Shown here: positions 15,563-23,025 of the stretch, one piece after another | How positions within the stretch are numbered: position 1 is the first letter of the stretch | How the letters are laid out: each line of letters begins with the position of its first letter | From: Geothrix sp. SG200 | Lineage (GTDB): Bacteria > Acidobacteriota > Holophagae > Holophagales > Holophagaceae | Assembly: GCF_022808935.1 (NCBI RefSeq) | Contig: NZ_JAKZFR010000002.1 | Span: 372,001 to 436,000 of the forward strand | DNA: 64,000 bases | Reading direction: 5' to 3' | The notes under the pieces: model-generated | Database searches by the model: none | Seen by the model: only the letters and a program-made list of their open reading frames with translations | What the model was told of the DNA's origin: nothing | Position numbers and translations under genes: made by a program

Positions 15563-16182
15563 GCGCCCTCCAGCGGCAGGTTCCAGGCGGCCGCCACGAG
15601 GCGGGCCCAGTGGTGGTTCCAGGCCCGCTTCCACACCAGGCTGCCTTCCTTCATGTCGGAAGCTTCCAGGCGCTGTCGCAGCTCGGCCTTCAGGCCTTCG
15701 GCGGCCGGCCCGAGGGCGTCCTCGGCCAGGGCCAGGAGGGCGGCGCGAGCCTCCCGTTCCTGGTCGTGATGGGCCAGGTAGCCCGCGGACTCCGGCGAGG
15801 GCGCGACGACCCGCAGGCGCTGCCAGGCTTCGAAGGCCGCCTTCGCGGCGGGGTCGCCTCCCAGAGGCTTCTTGACCTGGTCCCAGCCCCTGCCCGCATC
15901 CAGCTCGGGCCCGGCGCGGACCACGGCTTCCCGGAGCTTCACGGCTTTGGTCACGTCGCGGTCGAGGTGCTTGAGGGCCACGAAGGTGCGGGGCTTCTCA
16001 CGCTTCCCGCGGCGATCGAAGAACGCGTTGAGGGCGGACACCACCAGGTCCATGGGCACGCCTTCGGCCTCCCAGGCCAGCACCTGGCGGTAGTCGTCGG
16101 TGCTGAGCAGGCCGGCGCGGCCCCAGGCCCGGAAGGCCCACTCGCGCTCCAGCCAGTCCTTCTCCTCGCGGGTATAGGACAT
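15559..16182 (-). CDS. Conserved protein of unknown function (207 residues)
   Basis: Not recognised. A soluble, helical, charged protein beginning MSYTREEKDWLEREWAFRAWGRAGLLSTDDYRQVL and containing VVSALNAFFDRRGKREKPRTFVALKHLDRDV, a pattern seen in uncharacterised acidobacterial and deltaproteobacterial proteins. No enzyme motif. The start is fixed by the TGATG overlap with the upstream lipoprotein gene (ATG 16182-16180), and its stop overlaps the ATG of the 429-residue gene. A much longer open frame upstream to 17301 is only the antisense shadow of map. Confidence 0.6.
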   Translation of the reverse strand: MSYTREEKDWLEREWAFRAWGRAGLLSTDDYRQVLAWEAEGVPMDLVVSALNAFFDRRGKREKPRTFVALKHLDRDVTKAVKLREAVVRAGPELDAGRGWDQVKKPLGGDPAAKAAFEAWQRLRVVAPSPESAGYLAHHDQEREARAALLALAEDALGPAAEGLKAELRQRLEASDMKEGSLVWKRAWNHHWARLVAAAWNLPLEGA

Positions 16183-16535
16183 CAGGGCGCGGCCGGGGCT
16201 TCCTGCACCAGCACGGTGCCGTCCTTCAGCTGCAGGACGCCGTTCTGCCAGGACACCACTTCCTCGGGAACGATCTTGGCCTTGGCGAAGCCGCGCAGCC
16301 GGAAGGAGCCCGAGGCCAGGGAGCGGCCCTTGCGGTCCCAGATTTCCAGCTGCCAGAGGGTGCCCTGGTGGCCTCCCACCTTGAGGAAGATGCCTTCCTT
16401 CGATTCCGGGCACCACATGGCCTCCTGGGAGACCGAGGCGGGCCTTGCCGGAACGCCGCGGCAGGCCATCAGGCCCACCACCAGGGCAGAAGCCAGCAGG
16501 GTTATCGTCACCAGGGTCTTCGGAGGTCGCGCCAT
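16182..16535 (-). CDS. Small putative lipoprotein
   Basis: A 117-residue protein with a basic start, a hydrophobic stretch (TLVTITLLASALVVGLMAC) and a lipobox-like LMAC, implying lipid attachment at Cys25. The mature part is a small beta-rich domain (GTLWQLEIWDRKGRSLASGSFRLRG; VVSWQNGVLQLKDGTVLVQE) of no family I recognise. It is the first gene of a coupled minus-strand run (16535 to 13731). Its start lies against the -35 of the divergent map promoter, so both may share one control region. Confidence 0.6.
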   Translation of the reverse strand: MARPPKTLVTITLLASALVVGLMACRGVPARPASVSQEAMWCPESKEGIFLKVGGHQGTLWQLEIWDRKGRSLASGSFRLRGFAKAKIVPEEVVSWQNGVLQLKDGTVLVQEAPAAP

Positions 16536-16536
16536 G

Positions 16537-16565
16537 CCGACATTCTACCGCCACCCCGCTAGACT
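16537..16565 (+). promoter_or_regulatory. Promoter of map
   Basis: CCGACA (16537-16542), a 17-base spacer and TAGACT (16560-16565) form a sigma-70-like promoter 16 bases ahead of the map start codon. The TAGACT -10 recurs at the tRNA-Ala gene and the pil operon in this window. Confidence 0.5.
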
Positions 16566-16581
16566 GGTGACCGAGGGCAAG

Positions 16582-17379
16582 ATGGTCCTGATCCGAGAAC
16601 AGATCCGCTACAAGAGCCGCAAGGAGATCGAGAAGCTTCGCGAGGCGGGCCGCGTGGCCGCCAACGCGCTCCGCCTGGCCGCCCGCGCCGCCAAGCCCGG
16701 CGTGAGCCTCCTGGAGATCGACCGCGTGGCCGAAGCCTACATCCGCCAGCAGGGCGCCACGCCCAGCTTCAAGGGCTACCACGGCTTCCCCGCCACCCTC
16801 TGCACATCGGTGAACGACAAGGTGGTGCATGGCATCCCCTCCAAGTACGTGCTCCAGGAGGGCGACATCATCGCCATCGACTGCGGCGCCAAGCTGGACG
16901 GTTTCCATGGCGACACCTGCCTCACCGTGGGCGTGGGAAAGATCAGCGAGGAGGCCCGCCGCCTCATCCAGACGGCCCAGCTGGCGATGTACGTGGGCAT
17001 TGAGCACTGCCGCCCCGGCGAGCGCCTGGGCGACATGGCCACGGCCGTGCAGACCTTCGCGGAGGAGCGCGGCTACTCCGTGGTGCGCGAGTACATCGGC
17101 CACGGCCTGGGGCGCGACCTGCACGAGGATCCCCAGGTGGTCTTCGCGGACCAGCGGCCAGGCACCGGCTTCCGCATGGAGCCGGGCATGACCATCACCA
17201 TCGAGCCCATCCTCAACCTCGGCAGCCACAAGTGCCTGGTGGAGCCCGACGGCTGGACCGTCCGCACCCGCGACGGCCAGCTCTCTGCCCAGTTCGAGCA
17301 CGACATCGCCATCACCAAGGACGGACCGGAAATCCTCTCGATTCCCGATCCGGAGTTCGAGCTCGAGGACGGGCTGTAG
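16582..17379 (+). CDS. map: Methionine aminopeptidase, type I
   Basis: Removes the initiator methionine from nascent proteins. The 265-residue sequence has the pita-bread fold landmarks: SRKEIEKLREAGRVAANAL at the start, SVNDKVVHGIP with the substrate histidine, IAIDCGAKLDGFHGDTCLTV with the two metal aspartates, IGHGLGRDLHEDPQV with the metal histidine, MTITIEPIL with the metal glutamate and AQFEHDIAIT with the last glutamate. All five metal ligands are present. ATG 16582 has GAGGG upstream. No secY, adk or infA beside it, unlike the common ribosomal-operon location. Confidence 0.97.
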   Translation: MVLIREQIRYKSRKEIEKLREAGRVAANALRLAARAAKPGVSLLEIDRVAEAYIRQQGATPSFKGYHGFPATLCTSVNDKVVHGIPSKYVLQEGDIIAIDCGAKLDGFHGDTCLTVGVGKISEEARRLIQTAQLAMYVGIEHCRPGERLGDMATAVQTFAEERGYSVVREYIGHGLGRDLHEDPQVVFADQRPGTGFRMEPGMTITIEPILNLGSHKCLVEPDGWTVRTRDGQLSAQFEHDIAITKDGPEILSIPDPEFELEDGL

Positions 17380-17385
17380 GGCAGC

Positions 17386-17452
17386 CCTCAGGGATCAGTC
17401 CTCAGGCGCGCGGGCTGCGTCCGCGCGCATACGAAAAACGCGCACGCGTTTT
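17386..17452. terminator. Heptamer stretch and two hairpins between convergent genes
   Basis: After map come three NNNTCAG-type heptamers (17386-17407), a perfect 8-base stem GCGCGCGG/CCGCGCGC (17406-17428) and then AAAACGC-GCAC-GCGTTTT (17435-17452). The last hairpin has A and T runs on its two sides and can terminate transcription in both directions, serving map and the converging thioesterase-GNAT gene. Confidence 0.7.
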
Positions 17453-17479
17453 CCCCGCCACCTCTTCGCCTGCCGGCAT

Positions 17480-18469
17480 TCAGCCTTCAGGACTCGGGTC
17501 CTGGGCTTGGTAGAGGTCCCTGCGCTGGACCTGCATGAAGGGAGAGGGATCGGTGACAGGGCTCCAGCCCAGCTTGGCGTAGAGGCCGTGGGCGTCGCGG
17601 GTCGCCAACATCAGGCGGCGCATGCCCTTCACCTCGGGCAGGTCCATGAGGGCACGGACCATGGCCTTCGATAGCCCCCGGCCTCGATGCTCCTCCAGCA
17701 CGAACACGTCCGCCAGGTACCCGAAGGTGGTGTGGTCCGTGGCGAGTCTTGCGAAACCCACCTGGGCGCCATCGGAGGCATAGGCGCCCACGCACAGGCT
17801 GTGGCTCACAGCTTGTGCCACCACCTCGCGGGGGATGCCCGGGGACCAGTAGCTGCGGGTGAGGTAGCCGTGGATCACGTCGATCTGGAGCTCCCCCGAA
17901 TCCAGGGAGATGCGGTAGCCATCCGGGTGAGCTGGCATCCCGGGGGTGGCTGGCCGGGCAGGAGCGCTACCCTCCGCCCATCGGCGGACGTGCTCCGGCA
18001 CGTCGAGCTGGGGCCCGTCGTAGCCCATCAGGCGCAGCACCTCGGCCAGGGGGACGTTGCCGGCCTTCCCCCGGAAGAGGGCCTTCACGACACCTTCGGC
18101 CGCAAGATCGCCGTCCCGCTTCAGGAAACGCTGCTCCAGGAAGACCCACTTCTCGTCCCAGCCCAGCAGGCGCGTGTGCAGGGTGAAGGGCTCGAACAGC
18201 TCGAGGCTGCGGCGGTAGCGCATGGTGATGCCGCCCACCAGGGGCTTCCAGCGGTGGCCCAGCATGGCCCGGCCCAGCCTGGTCCGGAACGTGAGGTCGA
18301 ACCGGCCCAGGTCCATGATGCTGAGGAAGCGCCCGTTGTTCATGTGGACGTTCATGTCCAGGTCGTTGGGCCACACCCGGAAATGCAGCACGGAGACATC
18401 CAGGGGATCGAGTCCCGGACGGCGCCAGAGCGTGAGCAGCTTCCAGAGGGTGCGGAAGAAGAGGACCAT
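17480..18469 (-). CDS. Thioesterase (4HBT-like) fused to a GNAT acetyltransferase
   Basis: A 329-residue fusion. Residues 1-16 are hydrophobic and aromatic-rich and could touch the membrane. Residues 25-150 are a hotdog-fold thioesterase of the THEM6/FcbC-like type, with the signature WPNDLDMNVHMNNGRFLSIMDLGR (catalytic-type Asp about position 38). After a short Pro/Ala linker (165-185) comes a GNAT domain at about 190-325, with the acetyl-CoA loop VLEEHRGRGLSKAM at 258-270 and the family ending YAKLGWSPV. Either domain is common alone; I have not seen the fusion described. A substrate carried as an acyl thioester could be hydrolysed and a related amine acetylated. The gene converges on map and is divergent from ispE. 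Confidence 0.82.
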   Translation of the reverse strand: MVLFFRTLWKLLTLWRRPGLDPLDVSVLHFRVWPNDLDMNVHMNNGRFLSIMDLGRFDLTFRTRLGRAMLGHRWKPLVGGITMRYRRSLELFEPFTLHTRLLGWDEKWVFLEQRFLKRDGDLAAEGVVKALFRGKAGNVPLAEVLRLMGYDGPQLDVPEHVRRWAEGSAPARPATPGMPAHPDGYRISLDSGELQIDVIHGYLTRSYWSPGIPREVVAQAVSHSLCVGAYASDGAQVGFARLATDHTTFGYLADVFVLEEHRGRGLSKAMVRALMDLPEVKGMRRLMLATRDAHGLYAKLGWSPVTDPSPFMQVQRRDLYQAQDPSPEG

Positions 18470-18507
18470 CCGACCAGCCTAGCGGAGCGATGCGCTACCT
18501 TGGAGCC

Positions 18508-19344
18508 ATGGGATTCACGGTCCAGGCCCCCGCCAAGCTCAACCGCTTCCTCGCCGTGCTCGGGCGGCGGGCGGACGGCTTCCACGAGCTGGAGCTGGTC
18601 ACCACCGTGCTGGAGGGTGTGACCGAGCTGACGGATACGCTCGCGGGCGAGCCCGCGCAGGTATTGGCGCTCGAGATCACCGGCCCCACCGGCCAGGGCC
18701 TCACGGCGGACGAGTCGAACCTCGTGATCAAGGCCTGGCGCCTCCTGGAGGAGGCCGCACAGCGCCCCTTGCCCGCGGTCCTGCGCCTGGAGAAGCGCAT
18801 CCCCCACGGCGCCGGCCTCGGCGGCGGCAGCAGCGATGCGGCAGCGGCCCTGCGGCTGGGGAACCGGATGTTCGACCTGGGCCTCACTGACACGGTGCTG
18901 CTGGGCCTCGCGGCCCGCCTGGGCAGCGACGTGCCCCTGTTCCTCCTGGGCGGCACCGTACTGGGCCTGGGCCGGGGCGAGCGGGTGTTCCCCCTGCGGC
19001 CTGTGCCGCTGGAACCCATCCTGCTGGTCCACCCCGGCCTGCATGTAAGCACACCGAGCGTGTATCGGGCCATCCAGGACGTGGGCTACCCCTTCCCCGA
19101 GGCGCTGGCCTCCCAGCCCGAGGGCGCTGCGCCACCCTGGCGCAACGACCTGACAGGCGCGGCCCTGTGGGTGTGTCCGCCCCTGGCCGAAGTACGCGAC
19201 GCCCTGCGCGACACCAGCGGCGAGCCCCTGCTCTGCGGCTCGGGCAGCTGCTGGGCGGCCCGGTACGACAGCATCCGGGCCCGGGACGAGGCCGCAGGGC
19301 GGATCTCCGGCCTCCAGCCCGACTGGGGCCTCTGGCGCATCTGA
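18508..19344 (+). CDS. ispE: 4-diphosphocytidyl-2-C-methyl-D-erythritol kinase
   Basis: GHMP-family kinase that phosphorylates CDP-methylerythritol in the non-mevalonate isoprenoid pathway. The protein (278 residues) begins MGFTVQAPAKLNRFLAVLGRRADGFHEL, contains the ATP loop PHGAGLGGGSSDAAAALRL, and ends with the CGSGSCWAARY motif III segment. An ATG six codons upstream (18490) is also in frame; 18508 gives the better family start. It is followed 51 bp downstream by the quinone-reductase/UbiA fusion, which would use polyprenyl diphosphates built from its product. Confidence 0.95.
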   Translation: MGFTVQAPAKLNRFLAVLGRRADGFHELELVTTVLEGVTELTDTLAGEPAQVLALEITGPTGQGLTADESNLVIKAWRLLEEAAQRPLPAVLRLEKRIPHGAGLGGGSSDAAAALRLGNRMFDLGLTDTVLLGLAARLGSDVPLFLLGGTVLGLGRGERVFPLRPVPLEPILLVHPGLHVSTPSVYRAIQDVGYPFPEALASQPEGAAPPWRNDLTGAALWVCPPLAEVRDALRDTSGEPLLCGSGSCWAARYDSIRARDEAAGRISGLQPDWGLWRI

Positions 19345-19395
19345 CCCGCTCCAGGAACTCCAGGAGTAGGATGGCCCGGTCCCCAGGGAGGGCTT

Positions 19396-20934
19396 GTGCC
19401 GGCATCCTCGGAACAGCGGGCCCGCCGGATCCTCGTGATCCTGGGTCACCCCCGCGTGGAAAGCTTCTGCGGGGCCCTGGCCTCGGCCTACGCGGCGGGC
19501 GCCCGGGCCGCGGGCTTCGAGGTGCTGCGCCTGGACCTCGCGAGCCTCGCCTTCGAGCCCAATGTGCGGACGCCCTCGCCCCGGGACCAGGCCCTGGAGC
19601 CGGACCTGGCCCGGGCCCAGGCCCTGATCCGCTGGGCCGACCACCTGGTCTTCGTCTACCCGGCCTGGTGGGGCACCGTGCCCGCCCTGCTCAAGGGCTT
19701 CCTCGATCGTGTGCTCACGCCCGGCTTCGCCTTCGCGGCCGACGAGGACGACCCCGCCACCTGGGCGAAGCTGCTGAAGGGGCGCTCGGCCCACCTGCTG
19801 GTGACCTTGGACACGCCGACCTGGGCCTACCGGCTCATCTACCGCCAGCCCGGCCACCAGGCCATGCGGCGCGCCACCCTGGGCTTCTGCGGCGTGGCAC
19901 CCACCTTCATCTCCACCTTCGCCCCCGTGAAGTCCTCCACCGCCGAGGTGCGGGCCCGGTGGCTGGATCGGGCCCGGGCGGAGGCGCAGCGCCTGCCAGG
20001 CCGGCTCCGCCGCCATGCGTTCCTGCACCGGACCGGAGCCTGGCTACGCCTGCTCCGCCTGCAGTTCTACCCCATGGCCTGGGTGGCCTACACCATCGGC
20101 GCCCTGGCGGCGGCGCGGCACGGGGGCGCCTTTTCGACCCGGATCTACTGGCTCGGCTATCTCTGCCTCTTCCTGATGGAGGCGCTTACCGTCGTCAGCA
20201 ACGATTGGTTCGACCAGGGCACGGACCGCCTCAACCGCCACGCGGGTCCCTTCAACGGCGGCAGCCGCCTGCTGGCGGACGGAGAGCTCCATCCGCAGAG
20301 CGTCCGGCGGGCCATGGCCGCGTTGGCCTTGGCGCTGGGCGCTGGGCTGACGGCCCTGGGCGCCGCCCTGGCTCCGGCCGGTCCGGGCCTCTCGGCCATG
20401 CTCGCCCTGGCCGTCCTCGCGGTGGGGTACACGGTGCCGCCCCTCAAGCTCGTCTATCGTGGCCTGGGGGAGCTGGATGTGGGCCTCACCCACAGCTTCG
20501 CGGCCATCTTCGTGGGGGGCCTGCTCCAGACGGGCGTCTGGCGGGATCCCTTCCCCTGGCTCATGGGCCTGCCCCTCTTCCTGGCCACGCTCTCTGCCAT
20601 CACGCTCTCCGCCCTGCCGGATCATGAGGCGGACGGGGCCGTGGCCAAGCGGACGCTGGCGGTGCTCCTGGGGCGCCGGGGCGCCGCCTGGGCCGCCCTG
20701 GTCTTCACCGTGGCCGCGGCCGCCTGCGGGGTGGCCTGGCAGGGACTGGGGATCTTCGCCGGTACCAGCGGGCTCGCCATCTTCCTGGCCCTCCCCCACG
20801 CGCTGCTGCTGGTCCGCGCCATCCTCCGCTACCTCCGCCGCGGCGCGCCCTGCGAGCGCATCGACGGGATCATGGCCCTGGCCCTGACCTACCTCCTGTG
20901 GTTCGGGATCATCCCGCTGGTCCACTTGTCCTGA
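19396..20934 (+). CDS. NAD(P)H:quinone-reductase-like flavodoxin domain fused to a UbiA prenyltransferase
   Basis: A 512-residue fusion protein. Residues 10-195 are a flavodoxin-2/NQO1-type domain: ILVILGHPRVESFCGALASAY at the FMN/FAD phosphate loop and VFVYPAWWGTVPALLKGFLDRVL, the typical quinone-reductase block. Residues 215-512 are a UbiA-superfamily integral membrane prenyltransferase with about eight hydrophobic helices and both Asp-rich motifs: NDWFDQGTD (269-277) and DHEAD (409-413). The UbiA half most resembles MenA-type enzymes, which attach a polyprenyl tail to an aromatic ring. GTG 19396 has AGGGAGG upstream. The fusion suggests that the quinone is reduced and prenylated, or made and recycled, by one membrane protein. 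ispE, one step of the prenyl-donor pathway, is just upstream. Confidence 0.85.
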   Translation: MPASSEQRARRILVILGHPRVESFCGALASAYAAGARAAGFEVLRLDLASLAFEPNVRTPSPRDQALEPDLARAQALIRWADHLVFVYPAWWGTVPALLKGFLDRVLTPGFAFAADEDDPATWAKLLKGRSAHLLVTLDTPTWAYRLIYRQPGHQAMRRATLGFCGVAPTFISTFAPVKSSTAEVRARWLDRARAEAQRLPGRLRRHAFLHRTGAWLRLLRLQFYPMAWVAYTIGALAAARHGGAFSTRIYWLGYLCLFLMEALTVVSNDWFDQGTDRLNRHAGPFNGGSRLLADGELHPQSVRRAMAALALALGAGLTALGAALAPAGPGLSAMLALAVLAVGYTVPPLKLVYRGLGELDVGLTHSFAAIFVGGLLQTGVWRDPFPWLMGLPLFLATLSAITLSALPDHEADGAVAKRTLAVLLGRRGAAWAALVFTVAAAACGVAWQGLGIFAGTSGLAIFLALPHALLLVRAILRYLRRGAPCERIDGIMALALTYLLWFGIIPLVHLS

Positions 20935-20995
20935 CCCGCCTTCCTGTGCGCACATCGAATCGAACCCGGGCATGATGGTGGGTTCCGAGGTGTCC

Positions 20996-21916
20996 ATGTC
21001 CGGCTCCGCATTGCGAATCCGCGGCCTCCGCAAGGCCTTTCCCAAGGTGGTGGCCGTGGACGGCGTCGACCTGGAGGTGGCCCGGGGCGAGGTCTTCGGC
21101 TTGCTTGGTCCCAACGGCGCGGGCAAGACCACCACGCTGGAGATCATCGAGGGCCTCACCAGCGCGGATGCCGGTGACATCGAGATCCTCGGCCTCACCT
21201 GGGCGAAGCAGGGACAGGAGATCCGCGCCCGAATCGGCGTCCAGCTCCAGAGCACCAGCCTCTTCAACAAGATCACGCCCCGGGAGGCCCTGGACCTCTA
21301 CGGCAGCTACTACCCGAAGCGCCGGGGCACCGGCGAGCTGCTGGAGCTGGTGCAGCTCCAGGAGAAGGCCGACGCCTACCACATCACCCTCAGCGGCGGC
21401 CAGCAGCAGCGATTGGCCCTGGCCCTGGCCCTGGTGAACGACCCGGAGCTGGTCTTCCTGGACGAGCCCACCACGGGCCTCGATCCCCAGGCCCGGCGCA
21501 GCCTGTGGGACGTGGTGCGCCGCATGAAGGCCGAGGGTCGGACGGTGATGCTCACCACCCACTACATGGACGAGGCCGAGGCGCTCTGCGACCGGCTGGC
21601 CATCATGGATCACGGCAAGGTCATCGCCACGGGCACGCCGGCCTCGCTGATCTCGGACCTGGCCATTCCCAGCGTGGTGGAGCTGACCTTCGAGGGCGAC
21701 GCGCCCGAGCCGGCGGCCTTCGCGGCGCGACTGGACCAGGCCGTGGAGCGGCGCGCGGACCTCTGGGAGATCCCCACGCCGGATCCCAAGGCCCTGCTGC
21801 CGCGCCTGCTGGAGGCTGCTGAGTCTGCCGCCGTTCCCTTCCAGCAGGTCCACATCCGGCGGGCCACGCTGGAGGACGTCTTCCTGCACCGCACCGGCCG
21901 CAGCCTGAGGGAGTAG
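20996..21916 (+). CDS. ABC transporter ATP-binding protein
   Basis: A 306-residue ABC-2-type exporter ATPase. It has Walker A GPNGAGKTTT, the Q-loop around GVQLQSTSLFNKI, signature LSGGQQQRLALALAL, Walker B LVFLDEPTTGLD and the switch histidine in LTTHYMDEAEAL. The C-terminal 80 residues (PSVVELTFEGDAP... TLEDVFLHRTGR) are the accessory domain common to drug or NodI-type exporters. ATG 20996 has GAGGTG upstream; an in-frame ATG at 20972 is less well placed. Its stop touches the start of the permease gene, so the two form one transporter. Confidence 0.93.
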   Translation: MSGSALRIRGLRKAFPKVVAVDGVDLEVARGEVFGLLGPNGAGKTTTLEIIEGLTSADAGDIEILGLTWAKQGQEIRARIGVQLQSTSLFNKITPREALDLYGSYYPKRRGTGELLELVQLQEKADAYHITLSGGQQQRLALALALVNDPELVFLDEPTTGLDPQARRSLWDVVRRMKAEGRTVMLTTHYMDEAEALCDRLAIMDHGKVIATGTPASLISDLAIPSVVELTFEGDAPEPAAFAARLDQAVERRADLWEIPTPDPKALLPRLLEAAESAAVPFQQVHIRRATLEDVFLHRTGRSLRE

Positions 21917-21918
21917 TG

Positions 21919-22977
21919 ATGATGCTCTGGCGCCAGTTCGCGATGGAATGGCGGCTCTACCGCCGGGACCGCGTGGCCATGTTCTGGACCTTCGCCTTCC
22001 CGGTGGTGTTGCTGCTGGGCTTCGGCGTCATCTTCCGGGACGGCGGCGGGCCGAAGCTCTCCGTGGTCCGCGTACAGGCCCCGGCTCCGGGCCCACAGGA
22101 CTCGGCCCTGGACCAGGCCCTGGCCGATGTCCAGCTCAAGGTCCAGACCCTCCCGAAGGCCGAGGCCGAGGCCCGCTGGGCGCGGGGCGAGACCGCCGCC
22201 CAGCTCGAGACCGATGGCGCGGGCTACCGCCTGCGCCTGAACAGCTACCTCATGGCCCAGGCCGGCGCCACGGCGGGACTGGTGAACCAGGCCTGGCTCA
22301 TGGCCCAGGCGCGATTGAGCGGGTCGCCCGAGCCCCAGCGGATCCCCGTCTCGGTGGAGAGCCCCGGCCACAAGCACTCCGCCAACTACGCCGCCTTCCT
22401 GCTGCCGGGCCTGCTGGGACTGAACCTCGTCAGCATGGGGCTCTTCAGCGTGGGCATGGTGAACGTGTCCTACCGGGAGAAGGGCAAGTTCCGCCGCCTG
22501 GCCGTCACGCCGCTGCCCAAGTGGATCTTCCTCCTGGGCCAGGTGCTGCACCGCCTGACGGTGACGGTGATCCAGGCCGCCATCCTGCTGCTGGTGGGCC
22601 GCCTGGTCTTCGGCATCGAGAACCAGGGCTCGTTCATCGACCTGTTCCTCATCATGACCCTGGGCACGGGCTGCTTCATGGCCTTCGGCTTCGCCCTCAG
22701 CGGCTTTGCGGACACCTCCGAGGGCTACGCGGCCATCTCGAACCTGGTGTTCTTCCCTCTCATGCTGCTGAGCGGCGTCTACTTCACGCTGGATTCCGCC
22801 CCGGCCTGGCTCCAGCACGCCGTGGCCATGGCGCCCCTGGCCCCCTTCCTGCGGGCCCTGCGGGCGGTGTTCAACGATGGGGGTTCCCTGGCCGGGCACG
22901 GGGCCGGCCTGGCCATCGTGGCCGTCTGGGGCCTGGCGGCCTTCGCCCTGGCGGTGCGGCGGTTCCGATGGGCCTGA
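21919..22977 (+). CDS. ABC-2 type transporter permease
   Basis: A 352-residue inner-membrane permease. One helix at residues 18-38 (VAMFWTFAFPVVLLLGFGVIF), a periplasmic loop of about 130 residues, and then five C-terminal helices from about 150 onward (FLLPGLLGLNLVSMGLFSVGM, KWIFLLGQVLHRLTVTVIQAAILLLVG, etc.), the ABC2_membrane_3 layout. Substrate unknown. It follows the ATPase gene with no gap; GTG 21916, ATG 21919 and ATG 21922 are all possible starts and I use 21919. Confidence 0.9.
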   Translation: MMLWRQFAMEWRLYRRDRVAMFWTFAFPVVLLLGFGVIFRDGGGPKLSVVRVQAPAPGPQDSALDQALADVQLKVQTLPKAEAEARWARGETAAQLETDGAGYRLRLNSYLMAQAGATAGLVNQAWLMAQARLSGSPEPQRIPVSVESPGHKHSANYAAFLLPGLLGLNLVSMGLFSVGMVNVSYREKGKFRRLAVTPLPKWIFLLGQVLHRLTVTVIQAAILLLVGRLVFGIENQGSFIDLFLIMTLGTGCFMAFGFALSGFADTSEGYAAISNLVFFPLMLLSGVYFTLDSAPAWLQHAVAMAPLAPFLRALRAVFNDGGSLAGHGAGLAIVAVWGLAAFALAVRRFRWA

Positions 22978-23025
22978 ACCCGTCCAGTTCTACAGCTGGG
23001 TGGCAGATGACCCGATAACGGCCCC

